Assembly (NCBI GenBank): GCA_963732775.1
Contig: CAVTAR010000001.1
Span: forward strand, 1,674,001 to 1,738,000
DNA from: CAVRQM01 sp963732775
Lineage (GTDB): Bacteria > Pseudomonadota > Alphaproteobacteria > Acetobacterales > Acetobacteraceae
Direction of reading: 5' to 3'
DNA length: 64,000 nt
Below are positions 1 to 9,161 of the stretch, piece after piece (the first letter of the stretch is position 1; every line of letters starts with the position of its first letter). The notes below the pieces were generated by a model that was not told the DNA's origin, did no database searches, and saw nothing but the letters and a program-made list of their open reading frames with translations. A program made the translations under genes and the position numbers.

Positions 1-473
1 AGGCGGCGCGCGCCGCGCTGCCGGGCTTGTGGGCGGGCATGGAGCCGTCGCGGGCGGCGTATTCGCGCGCCGTGCTGGGCGGGGCGCAGGGCGGCATCGT
101 GGTCACGCGGGACCTCGATGCCGCGGTCGCGTTCGTGAACGCCTACGCGCCGGAGCATCTGCTGCTGCTGGTGGCCGACCCGCTCGCCGTGCTGGGCCGC
201 ATCCGCAACGCGGGCGAGGCGTTGCTGGGGTCGTCGACGCCGTTGCCGCTGGGGAACTACCTGCTGGGGCCGAATGCGGTGCTGCCGACCGGCGGGCACG
301 CGCGCACCTGCTCGCCGCTGTCGGTGCACGACTTCACCAAGCGCATGGGCGTCGGCTGGGTGACGCCGCCTGGCTATCCGCTGCTGGCCAAGCACGCGCA
401 CGCGCTCGCGGTCTACGAGGGTTTCGACGGCCACGCCCGCGCCGTCTCGCCGTTGCGGGAGGAACTCGCGTGA
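1..473 (+). CDS. Histidinol dehydrogenase-family protein, C-terminal part (5' end outside window)
   Basis: This is the C-terminal ~157 residues of a HisD-family NAD-dependent dehydrogenase; the start lies upstream of base 1 and the frame is open from base 3. The family signature APEHL (the active-site Glu-His of HisD), NAVLPTGG, ARTCSPLSVHDF and a late His in DGHARAV are visible. In E. coli HisD the zinc site uses an Asp in GDYASGTNH and a late His. Here the Asp position reads Asn (GNYLLGPNA) and the following His reads Ala, while the late His is kept. That fits a HisD paralogue with another substrate better than the biosynthetic enzyme. The stop overlaps the next start by four bases (GTGA), so the two genes are probably translationally coupled. 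The family call is firm, the substrate is unknown. Confidence 0.8.
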   Translation, partial: AARAALPGLWAGMEPSRAAYSRAVLGGAQGGIVVTRDLDAAVAFVNAYAPEHLLLLVADPLAVLGRIRNAGEALLGSSTPLPLGNYLLGPNAVLPTGGHARTCSPLSVHDFTKRMGVGWVTPPGYPLLAKHAHALAVYEGFDGHARAVSPLREELA

Positions 474-2065
474 GGACGCTCGGCGTGCACCTGCTGGAGC
501 TGCTCGCGGCGTATGGCGTGGACGTGGTGTTCGGCATCCCCGGCGTGCACACGGTGGAGATGTACCGCGGCTTTCCCGCAAGCGGCATCCGTCATGTCAC
601 GCCGCGCCACGAGCAGGGGGCCGGCTTCATGGCCGACGGCTACGCCCGGGTGAGCGGCAAGCCGGGGGTGTGCTTCGTCATCACCGGGCCGGGGCTGACC
701 AACATGGCCACCGCCATGGCGCAGGCATACGCCGACAGCATCCCCATGCTGGTGATCTCGAGCGTGAACCCGCGCGGCGCGATGGGCTCGGGCGAGGGGC
801 ACCTGCACGAACTGCCGGACCAGCGCTGGCTGGCCGCGGGGGTCGCGGCGCGCAGCACGACGGTGTTGCGGCCCGAGGATTTGCCGCGCGCGATCGCCGA
901 GGCGTTCGCGCTGTTCGCGGCGTCGCGGCCGCGGCCGGTGCACATCGAGATCCCGACCGACCTGCTGACCGCGTCGGCCGAGGTTCTTTCCCCTGCACGC
1001 GCGCGAGACGTGCCGGTGCGAGCGGGGCTGGGCGCGGACACGGCGGCACGGGTGGCGGCGGTGTGCCAGGCTGCGACCCGGCCGGTGCTGGTGGCGGGCG
1101 GCGGCGCGGTGGACGCGGCCGACGCAATGCGGCAGGTCGCCGAGGCGCTGGACGCGCCGCTGGTGATGACCACCAACGCGCGGGGCGTCCTGGCGCACGG
1201 ACATCGGCTCGCCGTGCCGTGCAGCCCGGAACTGCGCGGCGTGGCCGGGCTGCTGCGCGAGGCGGACGTGGTGCTGGCGGTGGGCACGGAGTGGGGGCCG
1301 ACCGATTTCGATGCGTACAGCGCGGGGATGCCGACCCTGCCGGGACGGCTCGTGCGCATCGACCTCGATGCGGCGCAGCTGATGCGCAACCAGGATGCGG
1401 CGTTGCCGATCGTGGCGGACGCGGCGCAGGCGATGGCAGCACTCGCACCTCTGCTGTCGGCCCGCACCGGCGACGGGGCGGCGCGGGCGGCGCGCGCCCG
1501 CGCCATGGCGTTGACGGAACTGTCGCCGCTGCAGCGCGCGGGGTTGCGGCTGCTGGAGGCGATCCGCGACGTGCTGCCGGACGCGCCGATCCTCGCCGAC
1601 AGCACGCAGCCCGGCTATGGTGGCGTGCTCGGCTATGCGGCCCCGGGCGTGCGGCGATTTTGCTGTTCCGGGACCGGCTACGGCACGCTGGGCCACGCGT
1701 TGCCGGCCGCCATCGGAGCGGCGATCGCGCGCGGCGGCCCGGCCGTGTGCGTGATCGGCGACGGCGGGTTGCAGTTCACGCTTGCGGAGCTGGGGACGGC
1801 GACCGAGGCGGGCGTGCCGGTGATCGTGCTGCTGTGGAACAACGCCGGGTATGGCGAGATCAAGCGCTACATGGTGGAGCGCCAGATCGCGCCGTTGGGC
1901 GTGGACATCTTCACGCCGGATTTCCTGGCCGTCGCGCGCGCGTTCGGCTGTTGCGCGATGCGGCTGGCCGCGGCGGACGAGTTGCCGGCACTGCTGCGAA
2001 CGGCGGCGGGGCGGAGCGGGCCGACGCTGATCGAGGTGCGCGAAGCCGACGCTGCCTTCGGCTAG
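470..2065 (+). CDS. ThDP-dependent decarboxylase, acetolactate synthase-like (probable 5-guanidino-2-oxopentanoate decarboxylase type)
   Basis: A 531-residue thiamine-diphosphate enzyme of the acetolactate synthase / pyruvate oxidase superfamily, read from a GTG that overlaps the upstream stop (GTGA). The cofactor-activating Glu sits near residue 48 in RHEQGAGFMADGYAR. The central FAD/nucleotide-like domain covers roughly residues 190-330. The ThDP/Mg motif begins near residue 430 as GDGG and closes with LLWNNAGYGEIKRYM. The N-terminal segment (YGVDVVFGIPGVHTVEMYRG) and the central GEGHLHELPDQ resemble the AruI group, which decarboxylates 5-guanidino-2-oxopentanoate in arginine transaminase degradation. 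That substrate is a family-level inference. Coupling to the HisD paralogue suggests a shared short pathway such as oxo-acid to aldehyde to acid. Confidence 0.82.
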   Translation: MRTLGVHLLELLAAYGVDVVFGIPGVHTVEMYRGFPASGIRHVTPRHEQGAGFMADGYARVSGKPGVCFVITGPGLTNMATAMAQAYADSIPMLVISSVNPRGAMGSGEGHLHELPDQRWLAAGVAARSTTVLRPEDLPRAIAEAFALFAASRPRPVHIEIPTDLLTASAEVLSPARARDVPVRAGLGADTAARVAAVCQAATRPVLVAGGGAVDAADAMRQVAEALDAPLVMTTNARGVLAHGHRLAVPCSPELRGVAGLLREADVVLAVGTEWGPTDFDAYSAGMPTLPGRLVRIDLDAAQLMRNQDAALPIVADAAQAMAALAPLLSARTGDGAARAARARAMALTELSPLQRAGLRLLEAIRDVLPDAPILADSTQPGYGGVLGYAAPGVRRFCCSGTGYGTLGHALPAAIGAAIARGGPAVCVIGDGGLQFTLAELGTATEAGVPVIVLLWNNAGYGEIKRYMVERQIAPLGVDIFTPDFLAVARAFGCCAMRLAAADELPALLRTAAGRSGPTLIEVREADAAFG

Positions 2066-2130
2066 ACCGGCCTGCCTCCTGCCTGATTGCCGCAGAAGGG
2101 ATATTATGGAACTGAGATGTCCGGCGGTGC

Positions 2131-4005
2131 TCAGATCCGGAGCTGCCGGCCCACCTCGACATATCGCTCCGACGGCAGGTGGTAGCGGTCCACGCTGCGC
2201 AGCGCATTGCGGTACAGGAACGCGAACAGCATCCGCCGCCAACCCGGCAGCAGCCGCTCGCCGCGCTCGGCCGCCAGCACCTCGTCGTGGCCGCCGAAAT
2301 AGATCGCCCGGTCGAGGTCGAGCTCGCAGCCATGCTCGCGGCTCGCCGCCAGCACCGCGTTCAGGTCCGGCAGCTCGACGAAGCCGAAATGCGCGGTGAC
2401 GTGCCAGAACCCCTCGGCCACCCGCTCCACCTGCACACGCTTGTCGTGCGCCACCCGCGGCGCCTCCTCGAAATGGACGGTGATCGAGGCGATGCTCTCG
2501 CGCAGCGCGCCCATGTCCAGCACGTGGCGCACCATGATCGCCGGCACCGGGCGGCCGCTGCCGGTCAGGAACACCGCCGTGCCGGGCACGCGCGGGATGG
2601 CGCCATCCTCCAGGCGGCGCAGGAACACCGCCGGCTCCTCGCGCTCCGCGCCGAGCCGGGTGCGCAGCGCCTCGATGCCGCGTCGCCAGGTGGTCATCAG
2701 CAGCACGATCACGCCGGCGAGCAGCAGCGGGATCCAGCCGCCCTCGGTGATCTTCAGCAGGTTGGCGGCGAAGAAGCCGACATCCACCACCAGGAACACC
2801 ACGCTGATCGCGCCGGCGCGGAGCGCGCTCCAGCCCCAGTGCTCGGTCATGGCGTGGAACAGCAGCACGGTGGTCAGCAGCATCGTGGTGGACACCGCCG
2901 TGCCGTACGCGCCGGCCAGCCGGTCCGAGCTGCGGAACGCCACCGTCAGCGCCACGGTCAGGGCCATCATCGCCCAGTTCACCAGCGGGACGTAGATCTG
3001 TCCGTACTCGCGGTCCGAGGTCTGGCGGATGACCATGCCCGGCATCCAGCCGAGCTGCATCGCCTGGCGCGTCAGCGAGAACACGCCGGTGATGATCGCC
3101 TGGCTGGCAATGATGGTGGCGAGCGTCGCGAGCCCGACCATCGGCACCACCGCCCAGTGCGGCACCAGCAGCCAGAACGGGTTGCCCCCGGCCGCCACCT
3201 GCCCGTCGATGACCAGCGCGGTCTGCCCGGCGTAGCTCAGCAGCAGCGCCGGCAGCACCATCGCGTACCAGGCGGCGCGGATCGGGTTGCGCCCGATGTG
3301 CCCCATGTCGGCATACAGCGCCTCGGCTCCGGTGATGGCCAGGAACACGCCACCCAGCACCACCATGCTGCCCCAGCCGTGCCCGGCGAGGAAGTGCGCG
3401 GCGTGGCGCGGGTCGAGCGCCGCCAGCACCGCCGGGTGACGCAGCACGCCGGCCAGGCCGATCGCTCCGGCCGCGGCGAACCAGGCCAGCATCACCGGCC
3501 CGAACACGCGCCCTATCCTCGCCGTGCCGAGGGTCTGCGCGGCGAACAGCGCGACCAGCACGACAACCGCCGCAGGCATCACGTACGGCCTGAACTGGTC
3601 GGTCGCGACGTTGACGCCCTCCAGCGCCGACAGCACCGAGATGGCCGGCGTGATGATCCCGTCGCCGTACAGCAGCGCCGCGCCGAACAGGCCGCAGGCG
3701 ACCAGCCGCCGCCGCCGCCCGGGGGCGCTCGCCGTGACCAGCGACATCAGCGCCAGGATGCCGCCCTCGCCGTGGTTGTCGGCGCGCAGCACGAAGGCGC
3801 AGTACTTCGCCGAGACCGTGACCAGCAGAGACCAGACGATCAGGGACAGCAGCCCGAGCGCCGCCTGCGCATCGGGCTTGCCGCCGGCCGCCTGCAGCAC
3901 GGTCTGCATGGTGTACAGCGGGCTGGTGCCGAGGTCGCCGTAGACGATGCCGAGGGCCAGCAGCATCAGCCCCGGCGTGGTCCTGCGGTCGACGTTGCTG
4001 GTCAT
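2131..4005 (-). CDS. kup: Kup-family low-affinity potassium uptake protein
   Basis: A 624-residue inner-membrane K+ transporter (K_trans family), normal in length. The N-terminus shows the family signature LALGIVYGDLGTSPLYTMQT. About twelve hydrophobic segments follow through residue ~430, then a soluble C-terminal domain ending SERYVEVGRQLRI. An upstream frame extension to 4275 is Arg/Ala-rich shadow sequence. The ATG at 4005 gives the family N-terminus and has a G-rich Shine-Dalgarno a few bases upstream. It converges with the decarboxylase gene, with a 65-base gap. Kup proteins act mainly at low pH or osmotic stress, which would suit an acid-tolerant relative, but nothing in the sequence shows regulation. 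Confidence 0.95.
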   Translation of the reverse strand: MTSNVDRRTTPGLMLLALGIVYGDLGTSPLYTMQTVLQAAGGKPDAQAALGLLSLIVWSLLVTVSAKYCAFVLRADNHGEGGILALMSLVTASAPGRRRRLVACGLFGAALLYGDGIITPAISVLSALEGVNVATDQFRPYVMPAAVVVLVALFAAQTLGTARIGRVFGPVMLAWFAAAGAIGLAGVLRHPAVLAALDPRHAAHFLAGHGWGSMVVLGGVFLAITGAEALYADMGHIGRNPIRAAWYAMVLPALLLSYAGQTALVIDGQVAAGGNPFWLLVPHWAVVPMVGLATLATIIASQAIITGVFSLTRQAMQLGWMPGMVIRQTSDREYGQIYVPLVNWAMMALTVALTVAFRSSDRLAGAYGTAVSTTMLLTTVLLFHAMTEHWGWSALRAGAISVVFLVVDVGFFAANLLKITEGGWIPLLLAGVIVLLMTTWRRGIEALRTRLGAEREEPAVFLRRLEDGAIPRVPGTAVFLTGSGRPVPAIMVRHVLDMGALRESIASITVHFEEAPRVAHDKRVQVERVAEGFWHVTAHFGFVELPDLNAVLAASREHGCELDLDRAIYFGGHDEVLAAERGERLLPGWRRMLFAFLYRNALRSVDRYHLPSERYVEVGRQLRI

Positions 4006-4111
4006 GGCACCCCCGGCATGCCGCGCGTGCCCTGCCCGCCCGTCGCCAGGGACACTCGCACGCCGGCGTGGCGGTTGGAACGTGCCCGCCGCCGCGCGCC
4101 GAGCGGTGCGG

Positions 4112-5197
4112 CTACTGCGTGCAGGGCGCCTGGTCGGGCGCGCAGGTCGCGGTGAAGCCGTGGGTCGCGCCGGCGCTGTCCTGGTAGCTGCCCGCGAAGT
4201 CGCCGCGCCGGTTGGCGGCCGCGATCGCGGTGCTGGTCGAGCCCGGCACGCTGATCGCGTGGTAGCCGCCCGCATTTTTCACGAAGCCCTGGTACGAAGT
4301 GCTGTTCGGCGCGAGCGAGGTGCCGAAGATGCCGGCGGCATTGCGGGCGACCGGCGTGGTCAGCGCGGCTCCGGGATAGGAGAACACCGTGAACGCCTGC
4401 CCGTCATAGACGAAGCCGCTCACGCGCGTGGCGAACTGTGCCCAGCCGATCACCTTGCCGTCCTCGCCGAGCGACGTGGCCACGCTGTAGCTGCTGCCCG
4501 GCGGCGCGCCGATGTCGGTGACCTGTCCGCTGGCCAGCACGAAGTCATGGTAGCCCTGCGTGAGATAGGTGCCGAGGACGGTGCCGGCGTCGTTGATCCG
4601 CTCGAGCAGCACCACGCTGGCGCCAGGGACCGTTACCGGGGTGGCGACGTTGCCCGCCAGGATCAGCCCGTAGGCCGACTGGCCCATGTTGCTGGAAACC
4701 GCGCCGACCGCGACCTTGTGGCGGTTGATCGACCGCAATTCCGTGACGGTCGCAGGCGGGCTGATGGAGTTGGGCAGGCGCAGGCTGCCGTCACTGGTTC
4801 GGAAGATGAGCGGCCGGTCGCCGCCGAGCACGTCACCGTACTGCCCGACCGCGATGCCGGCATCGTCCACGTCCCAGAGGAAGCTGCCGGCCGAGGGCGA
4901 CGGCGAGGGCACGGCCACGACCGAGAACGTGCCGCCTCGCCAGGCGAACCCGGCATTGGCGCTGGCGGCGCCGGCCGCGGGCCGGAACCAGCCGACGACC
5001 TCGCCGCGGTCGTTGATGGCCGTCGGCGAGGTGAACTGGCTGCCGGGCGCGTCGAGCGTGGTGTAGGTGTACGATCCGGCCCACGCCGGCGTCGCCGAAG
5101 CGGCACCGAGCAGGGCGAGCGCCACGCGCCGCGCGCGCGAAGCCGGCCCGGAGGTCTGGCGGCCCGGCATCGCGGGCAGAGCGGGACGGGTCTTCAT
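4112..5197 (-). CDS. Secreted HAF-repeat-like protein of unknown function
   Basis: A 361-residue exported protein. The first ~41 residues form a signal peptide (twin Arg, hydrophobic run, TPAWA cleavage site). The mature part is built from roughly 45-residue repeats with recurring INDRGEVVGW, VDDAGIAVGQ, INDAGTVLGT and AAGIFGTS elements. This is the pattern of the extracellular HAF-type beta-propeller-like repeats. Two cysteines close to the C-terminus (TCAPDQAPC) could form a disulfide. No catalytic motif is visible. The start has an AGGAAA ribosome site seven bases upstream. It stands alone, 106 bases downstream of the kup start. Function unknown. Confidence 0.72.
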   Translation of the reverse strand: MKTRPALPAMPGRQTSGPASRARRVALALLGAASATPAWAGSYTYTTLDAPGSQFTSPTAINDRGEVVGWFRPAAGAASANAGFAWRGGTFSVVAVPSPSPSAGSFLWDVDDAGIAVGQYGDVLGGDRPLIFRTSDGSLRLPNSISPPATVTELRSINRHKVAVGAVSSNMGQSAYGLILAGNVATPVTVPGASVVLLERINDAGTVLGTYLTQGYHDFVLASGQVTDIGAPPGSSYSVATSLGEDGKVIGWAQFATRVSGFVYDGQAFTVFSYPGAALTTPVARNAAGIFGTSLAPNSTSYQGFVKNAGGYHAISVPGSTSTAIAAANRRGDFAGSYQDSAGATHGFTATCAPDQAPCTQ

Positions 5198-5223
5198 GGC
5201 GTTTCCTGTTTGGTTTCAAACCA

Positions 5224-6045
5224 TCATGACACAGCCCGCGTGACTTGCCGCGTATCATTCGCGTGCAGCACCATCCCGTCGTACCCTGCCTCCACCCCCG
5301 GCGGTAGGTGGGCGCCCATCCAGCCCCAGTCGACATCGCTGCCCATGTGCGTCAGCACGGTGCGGCGCGGGCGCAGCGCGGCGACCCACTCCAGCACGCG
5401 GCCCAGCCAGGCGTGCGTGCGGTGCCCCGGCGCGCGCTGGAAGCAGTCCACCACGAACGTGTCGATACCGGCCAGCACCGCCAGCGCCGCCGCGTCGAGC
5501 GTCACCACGTCGGTGCAGTAGGCGAGCCCGCCGACCCGCAGGCCGAGCGTCGGGATGAACCCGTGGTCCTGCTCGAACACCGTCGCCCGCAGCGCGCCGA
5601 CGCACAGCGTGTCTCCGGGCGCCACCGGGCGCGGCTGCAGGATCGGGCGGATGTAGCTGCCGCCGTCCCAGGGCGCGAAGGCGTAGTCGAAGCGGCGCTG
5701 CAATTCGGCGAGCGTCGCCGGCGTGCCGAAGCTTGGCAGCGCGCCGCCCAGCGCCCGGTTCAGCCCGCGCAGGTCGTCGATGCCGGCGATGTGGTCGGCG
5801 TGCGCGTGGGTGAACAGCACGGCGTCCACCCGGGTCACGCCACAGGCCAGCACCTGCTCGCGCAGGTCGGGCGAGGCATCCACCAGCAGCCGCGTGCCGG
5901 CGTGCTCGATCAGGGCGCTGCTGCGGGTGCGCCGGTTGCGCGGTTGGGCGGGGTCGCACGCGCCCCAGTCGCCGCGCCCGTCGGCCCCGCCCAGCGTCGG
6001 CACGCCCGCCGAGCCGCCGGTTCCCAGCAGGGTGACGGTGGTCAC
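5224..6045 (-). CDS. Metallo-beta-lactamase-fold hydrolase, PhnP-like
   Basis: A 273-residue MBL-fold phosphodiesterase-type protein. It has the TLLGTGGSAGVPTLGG beta-strand start, the metal-binding THAHADHIAGIDDLRGL motif near residue 80, a later Asp in CTDVV and a C-terminal LTHMGSDVD motif. This set matches the PhnP / RNase Z-like branch, whose known members cleave cyclic phosphodiesters; the actual substrate is unknown. Translation starts at a GTG that overlaps the tatD stop (GTGA), so it is co-translated with tatD. The tatD-MBL pairing is common in alphaproteobacteria and suggests a nucleic-acid or nucleotide clean-up role. Confidence 0.85.
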   Translation of the reverse strand: MTTVTLLGTGGSAGVPTLGGADGRGDWGACDPAQPRNRRTRSSALIEHAGTRLLVDASPDLREQVLACGVTRVDAVLFTHAHADHIAGIDDLRGLNRALGGALPSFGTPATLAELQRRFDYAFAPWDGGSYIRPILQPRPVAPGDTLCVGALRATVFEQDHGFIPTLGLRVGGLAYCTDVVTLDAAALAVLAGIDTFVVDCFQRAPGHRTHAWLGRVLEWVAALRPRRTVLTHMGSDVDWGWMGAHLPPGVEAGYDGMVLHANDTRQVTRAVS

Positions 6046-6866
6046 GCGGCCCGGGCGCCGGGCGCGGCCTTGCGGAACAGCCGGTGGAAGTTGTCGGTCG
6101 TCAGCGCCGCGAGCGCCTCCGGCGGCATCCCGCGCACGCCGGCCAGGACCGCGGCCGTGTCGGCGACCCAGGCCGGCTCGTTGCGGCGGCCCCGGTTCGG
6201 CACGGGGGCGAGGTACGGCGCGTCGGTCTCCACCAGCAGCCGGTCGGCCGGAAGGTCGGCGGCGATCGCCCGCAATTCGCTCGATTTCGGGAAAGTCAGT
6301 ATGCCCGAGAAGCTGACATAGCCGCCCATCCGCACGCCCGCCTCCGCCAACCCCCGGCCGGAGCTGAAGCAGTGCAGGAGGAACGCGAACTCTCCGCCCT
6401 CATCGCGTTCATCTTGCAGGATCGCCGCGATGTCGCCGTCGGCGTCGCGCGCGTGGATCACCAGCGGCACGTCGGCCAGCCGGGCAGCCCGGATATGCGC
6501 GCGAAAACTCGCCTGCTGCGCGTCGCGCGGGGCCTTGTCGTAGAAGTAGTCGAGCCCGGATTCGCCGATCCCGACGACCCGCGCGGGCTCGGCGAGCGCC
6601 GCGATGGTTTCCGGCTCCGGGACGGGAGACTCGCCGGCGTTGTGCGGGTGCACGCCCACGGTACACCACACTTGCGGGTGCTGCTCGGCGATGGCCAGCA
6701 GCGCCGGGTGCTGCGACAGGCGCGTGCCGATCGTGACCATCCGCCATACCCCGGCAGCTTCGGCGCGGGCCAGCACGGCCGCGAGATCGTCGAGGAAGTA
6801 GTCCAGGTGGCAGTGAGAATCGATCAGCACGACAGGACCTTCCGGGTCGGCGCGGGTGGCGTTCAT
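6042..6866 (-). CDS. TatD-family metal-dependent deoxyribonuclease
   Basis: A 274-residue TIM-barrel hydrolase of the TatD family. The metal-ligand motif DSHCHLD lies near residue 14. GVHPHNA, GIGESGLDYFYD, VIHARDAD, LLHCFSSG and LVETDAPYLAP follow in the family order. Characterised TatD proteins are 3'-5' exonucleases and DNA-repair or apoptosis-type nucleases. The longer frame to 6986 has no family similarity; the ATG at 6866 places DSHCHLD where expected. It overlaps the MBL gene by four bases. In relatives it usually follows metG directly; here a small plus-strand lipoprotein gene separates them. Confidence 0.92.
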   Translation of the reverse strand: MNATRADPEGPVVLIDSHCHLDYFLDDLAAVLARAEAAGVWRMVTIGTRLSQHPALLAIAEQHPQVWCTVGVHPHNAGESPVPEPETIAALAEPARVVGIGESGLDYFYDKAPRDAQQASFRAHIRAARLADVPLVIHARDADGDIAAILQDERDEGGEFAFLLHCFSSGRGLAEAGVRMGGYVSFSGILTFPKSSELRAIAADLPADRLLVETDAPYLAPVPNRGRRNEPAWVADTAAVLAGVRGMPPEALAALTTDNFHRLFRKAAPGARAA

Positions 6867-7140
6867 GGCCTGCTCGGAGCGATCAGCGCCAGCGCCGCCC
6901 GCCGGACGCCGCTCACGATCTTGAAATCTTGCGGCAGGGTCGCCCACCGCCCCGGGGCTACCGTCGCCGGTGAAGCCGCGTCGCACGTCAGCCCGTCCAC
7001 GTCTAGACCGCCGAAAAGAATGTGCGGCGATGGTGTGGACTTCCTTCGTCGCAATCGCGCGTTAGTAAATCGAGGCGTGGCGGTTGCGGCGCCTAGCCCA
7101 TTCCCGTTAGGTGTCCGAACAGTGCGCAACGAGGCGAGCG

Positions 7141-7527
7141 ATGTTTGCAGGCAAGCTGAAGAGCACAGAAAAGCGCTTTGTGGCGTTGAGCTTGGTATTC
7201 GCGAGCTGTGGTCTTTTGAGTTGTACACCTCCAGGTCAAACGAAACAGCCCCGACCAGAGTTCATTGATTTGGATCTCAACAAGGCGACCTATCGAGGCA
7301 ACACGATTACGCTTCGAGACGTTGACCCCTCATCGCTCGGGCCGGGACACGCCTTCCTGATCAGGGATGGATCATTCGATGGTGGCATTGACCTCCGATC
7401 GGGCCTTGACGCCGAACAGCATCTCCTTGACCAGTTCTGCCACGGGAAGGCCACGATCCACTACTCGACCTTGGCTATATCCAGCACGGGCTCAGTGCGG
7501 TTCAATGCCATCGTCAACTGCCAGTAG
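7141..7527 (+). CDS. Small putative lipoprotein, lower GC, unknown function
   Basis: A 128-residue protein read from an ATG preceded by GAGG. The N-terminus is basic then hydrophobic and ends in LLSC, a slightly irregular lipobox that would make Cys28 the lipidated residue. The mature domain (from EFIDLDLNK) is polar with two further cysteines (FCHG and the C-terminal NCQ). I recognise no family. Base composition is clearly lower in GC than the flanking metG and tatD genes, and the orientation is opposite to both. Both points suggest acquisition by insertion between two normally adjacent housekeeping genes. The reading frame is intact and signal-bearing, so I think it is real. Confidence 0.6.
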   Translation: MFAGKLKSTEKRFVALSLVFASCGLLSCTPPGQTKQPRPEFIDLDLNKATYRGNTITLRDVDPSSLGPGHAFLIRDGSFDGGIDLRSGLDAEQHLLDQFCHGKATIHYSTLAISSTGSVRFNAIVNCQ

Positions 7528-7626
7528 TTGTTTGGTAGCGAGCAAGGTCCGCGCCAATGAGTATAGGCGCAACTGCCCACCATCTCTTGCGTGACGGTGC
7601 CGTCCATTTCGTCGTTCCGTCTACGC

Positions 7627-9161
7627 CTACGCCGCCTCGTCGATGAACCGCGGAAAGACGCCCGCCGGCGGCGGCAATGTCGTCCCGGCCGGCAGCGGCG
7701 TCTCCAGCGCCGCCAGCGCCCGCGCCTCGTCCGGCACGCCGAGCTGGTCCAGCATGGTGGCCATCGCGCCCGGCATGAACGGCTGCAGCACGGTCGCCAC
7801 CGCCCGGATCACGTCGGCCAGCACCCGCAGCACCGCCTCCATGCGGGCAGCATCGGTGCGGCGCAGGGCCCAGGGCGCCTGCCGGTCGATGTAGCCGTTG
7901 GCGGCCCGGATCACCCGCCACGCCTCCTCCAGCGCGTCCGCGAACGCCTGGCCGTCCAGGCACTGCGCCACCGCCTGCGGCAGGGCGGCTGCCGCCAGCC
8001 GCAGCGCCGCGTCGTCCGGCGTGTCCTCGCCCCGCCCCGGCAGCCGCCCGCCGCAGTTCTTGGCGATCAGGCTGAGCGAGCGCTGTGCCAGGTTGCCGAG
8101 ATCGTTGGCCAGCTCGGTATTGAGACGCGAGATCAGCGCCTTGCGCGAGAAATTGCCGTCGTTGCCGAACGGCAGCTCGCGCAGCAGGAAGAACCGCACC
8201 GCGTCCACGCCGAACTCGTCGGCCAGTGCCCTGGCCTCGAACACGTTGCCGAGCGACTTGCTCATCTTCTCGCCCTCCATGGTCAGCCAGCCGTTGGAGA
8301 ACACCCGCTCGGGCAACGGCAGCCCGGCGGCCATCAGGAACGCCGGCCAGTAGACGGCGTGGAAGCGGATGATCTCCTTGCCCACCAGGTGCAGTTCGCC
8401 GGCCAGTACTTCCAGCGCGGCGCCTGCGGGTCCGGAAAGCCCATCGCGGTGATGTAGTTGGCAAGCGCGTCGAGCCACACATACATCACGTGTCCCGGAT
8501 CGCCCGGCACCGGCACGCCCCACGAGAAGGTCGAGCGGCTGACCGACAGGTCGCGCAGGCCGCCGCGCACGAAGCTCAGCACCTCGCGGCGGCGCGATTC
8601 CGGACCGATGAAGTCGGGGTGCGCCTCGTAGTGCGCCAGCAGCCGGTCCTGCCAGGCCGACAGCCGGAAGAACCAGCTCGGCTCGCGCACCCACGCGACC
8701 GGCGCCCCCGACGGCGCCACGCGCGTCCCGTCGGGGCGCAGGGAGAGCTCGCCCTCGTCGTAGAATGCTTCATCGCGAACCGCATACCAGCCGTCGTAGC
8801 TGCCGAGGTAGAGCTCGCCCGCCGCGGCCAGGAGCCGCCACAACGCCGCGCACCCGTCCTTGTGCCGCGGCTCCGTGGTGCGGATGAAGTCGTCGTAGCT
8901 GATGCCCATGCGGTCGGCCATGTCGCGGAAATCGGCCGCCACGCCGTCCGCGAACTGCTGCGGCGACACGCCCGCCTCGGCGGCGGCGGCCTGCACCTTC
9001 TGCCCGTGCTCGTCGGTGCCGGTGAGGAAGAACACGTCGTAGCCGTCGAGCCGTTTCCAGCGCGCCAGCACGTCGGCGGCAATCGAGGTGTAGGCGTGGC
9101 CGATGTGCGGCGCGCCGTTCACGTAGTAGATGGGCGTGGTGACGTAGAACCGCTCGCTCAT
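7627..9161 (-). CDS. metG: Methionyl-tRNA synthetase, with one frame break
   Basis: Class I aminoacyl-tRNA synthetase charging tRNA-Met. The first frame (9161 to about 8402) carries TTPIYYVNGAPHIGHAYTS with HIGH at residues 19-22 and GTDEHGQKV. It has no zinc-knuckle cysteines, as in the short MetRS type. The second frame (about 8401 to 7627) continues with ELHLVGKEIIRFHAVYWPAF, the KMSKS loop at 8253-8267, and the anticodon-binding helices. Between KYWPA and ELHLVGK a single base is missing (around 8401-8402); one added G restores an uninterrupted protein. As the gene is essential and both halves are fully conserved, the break is probably a sequencing error. Its start overlaps the holB stop (ATGA). 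Confidence 0.93.

Noticed and set aside
1..473. Biosynthetic hisD
   Set aside because: Zinc-site Asp and neighbouring His are replaced and the neighbour is a ThDP decarboxylase, not a his gene.
413..2242. Long minus-strand open frame opposite the decarboxylase
   Set aside because: Arg/His/Gln-rich translation typical of antisense shadows in GC-rich DNA; the plus-strand ThDP enzyme is clearly conserved.
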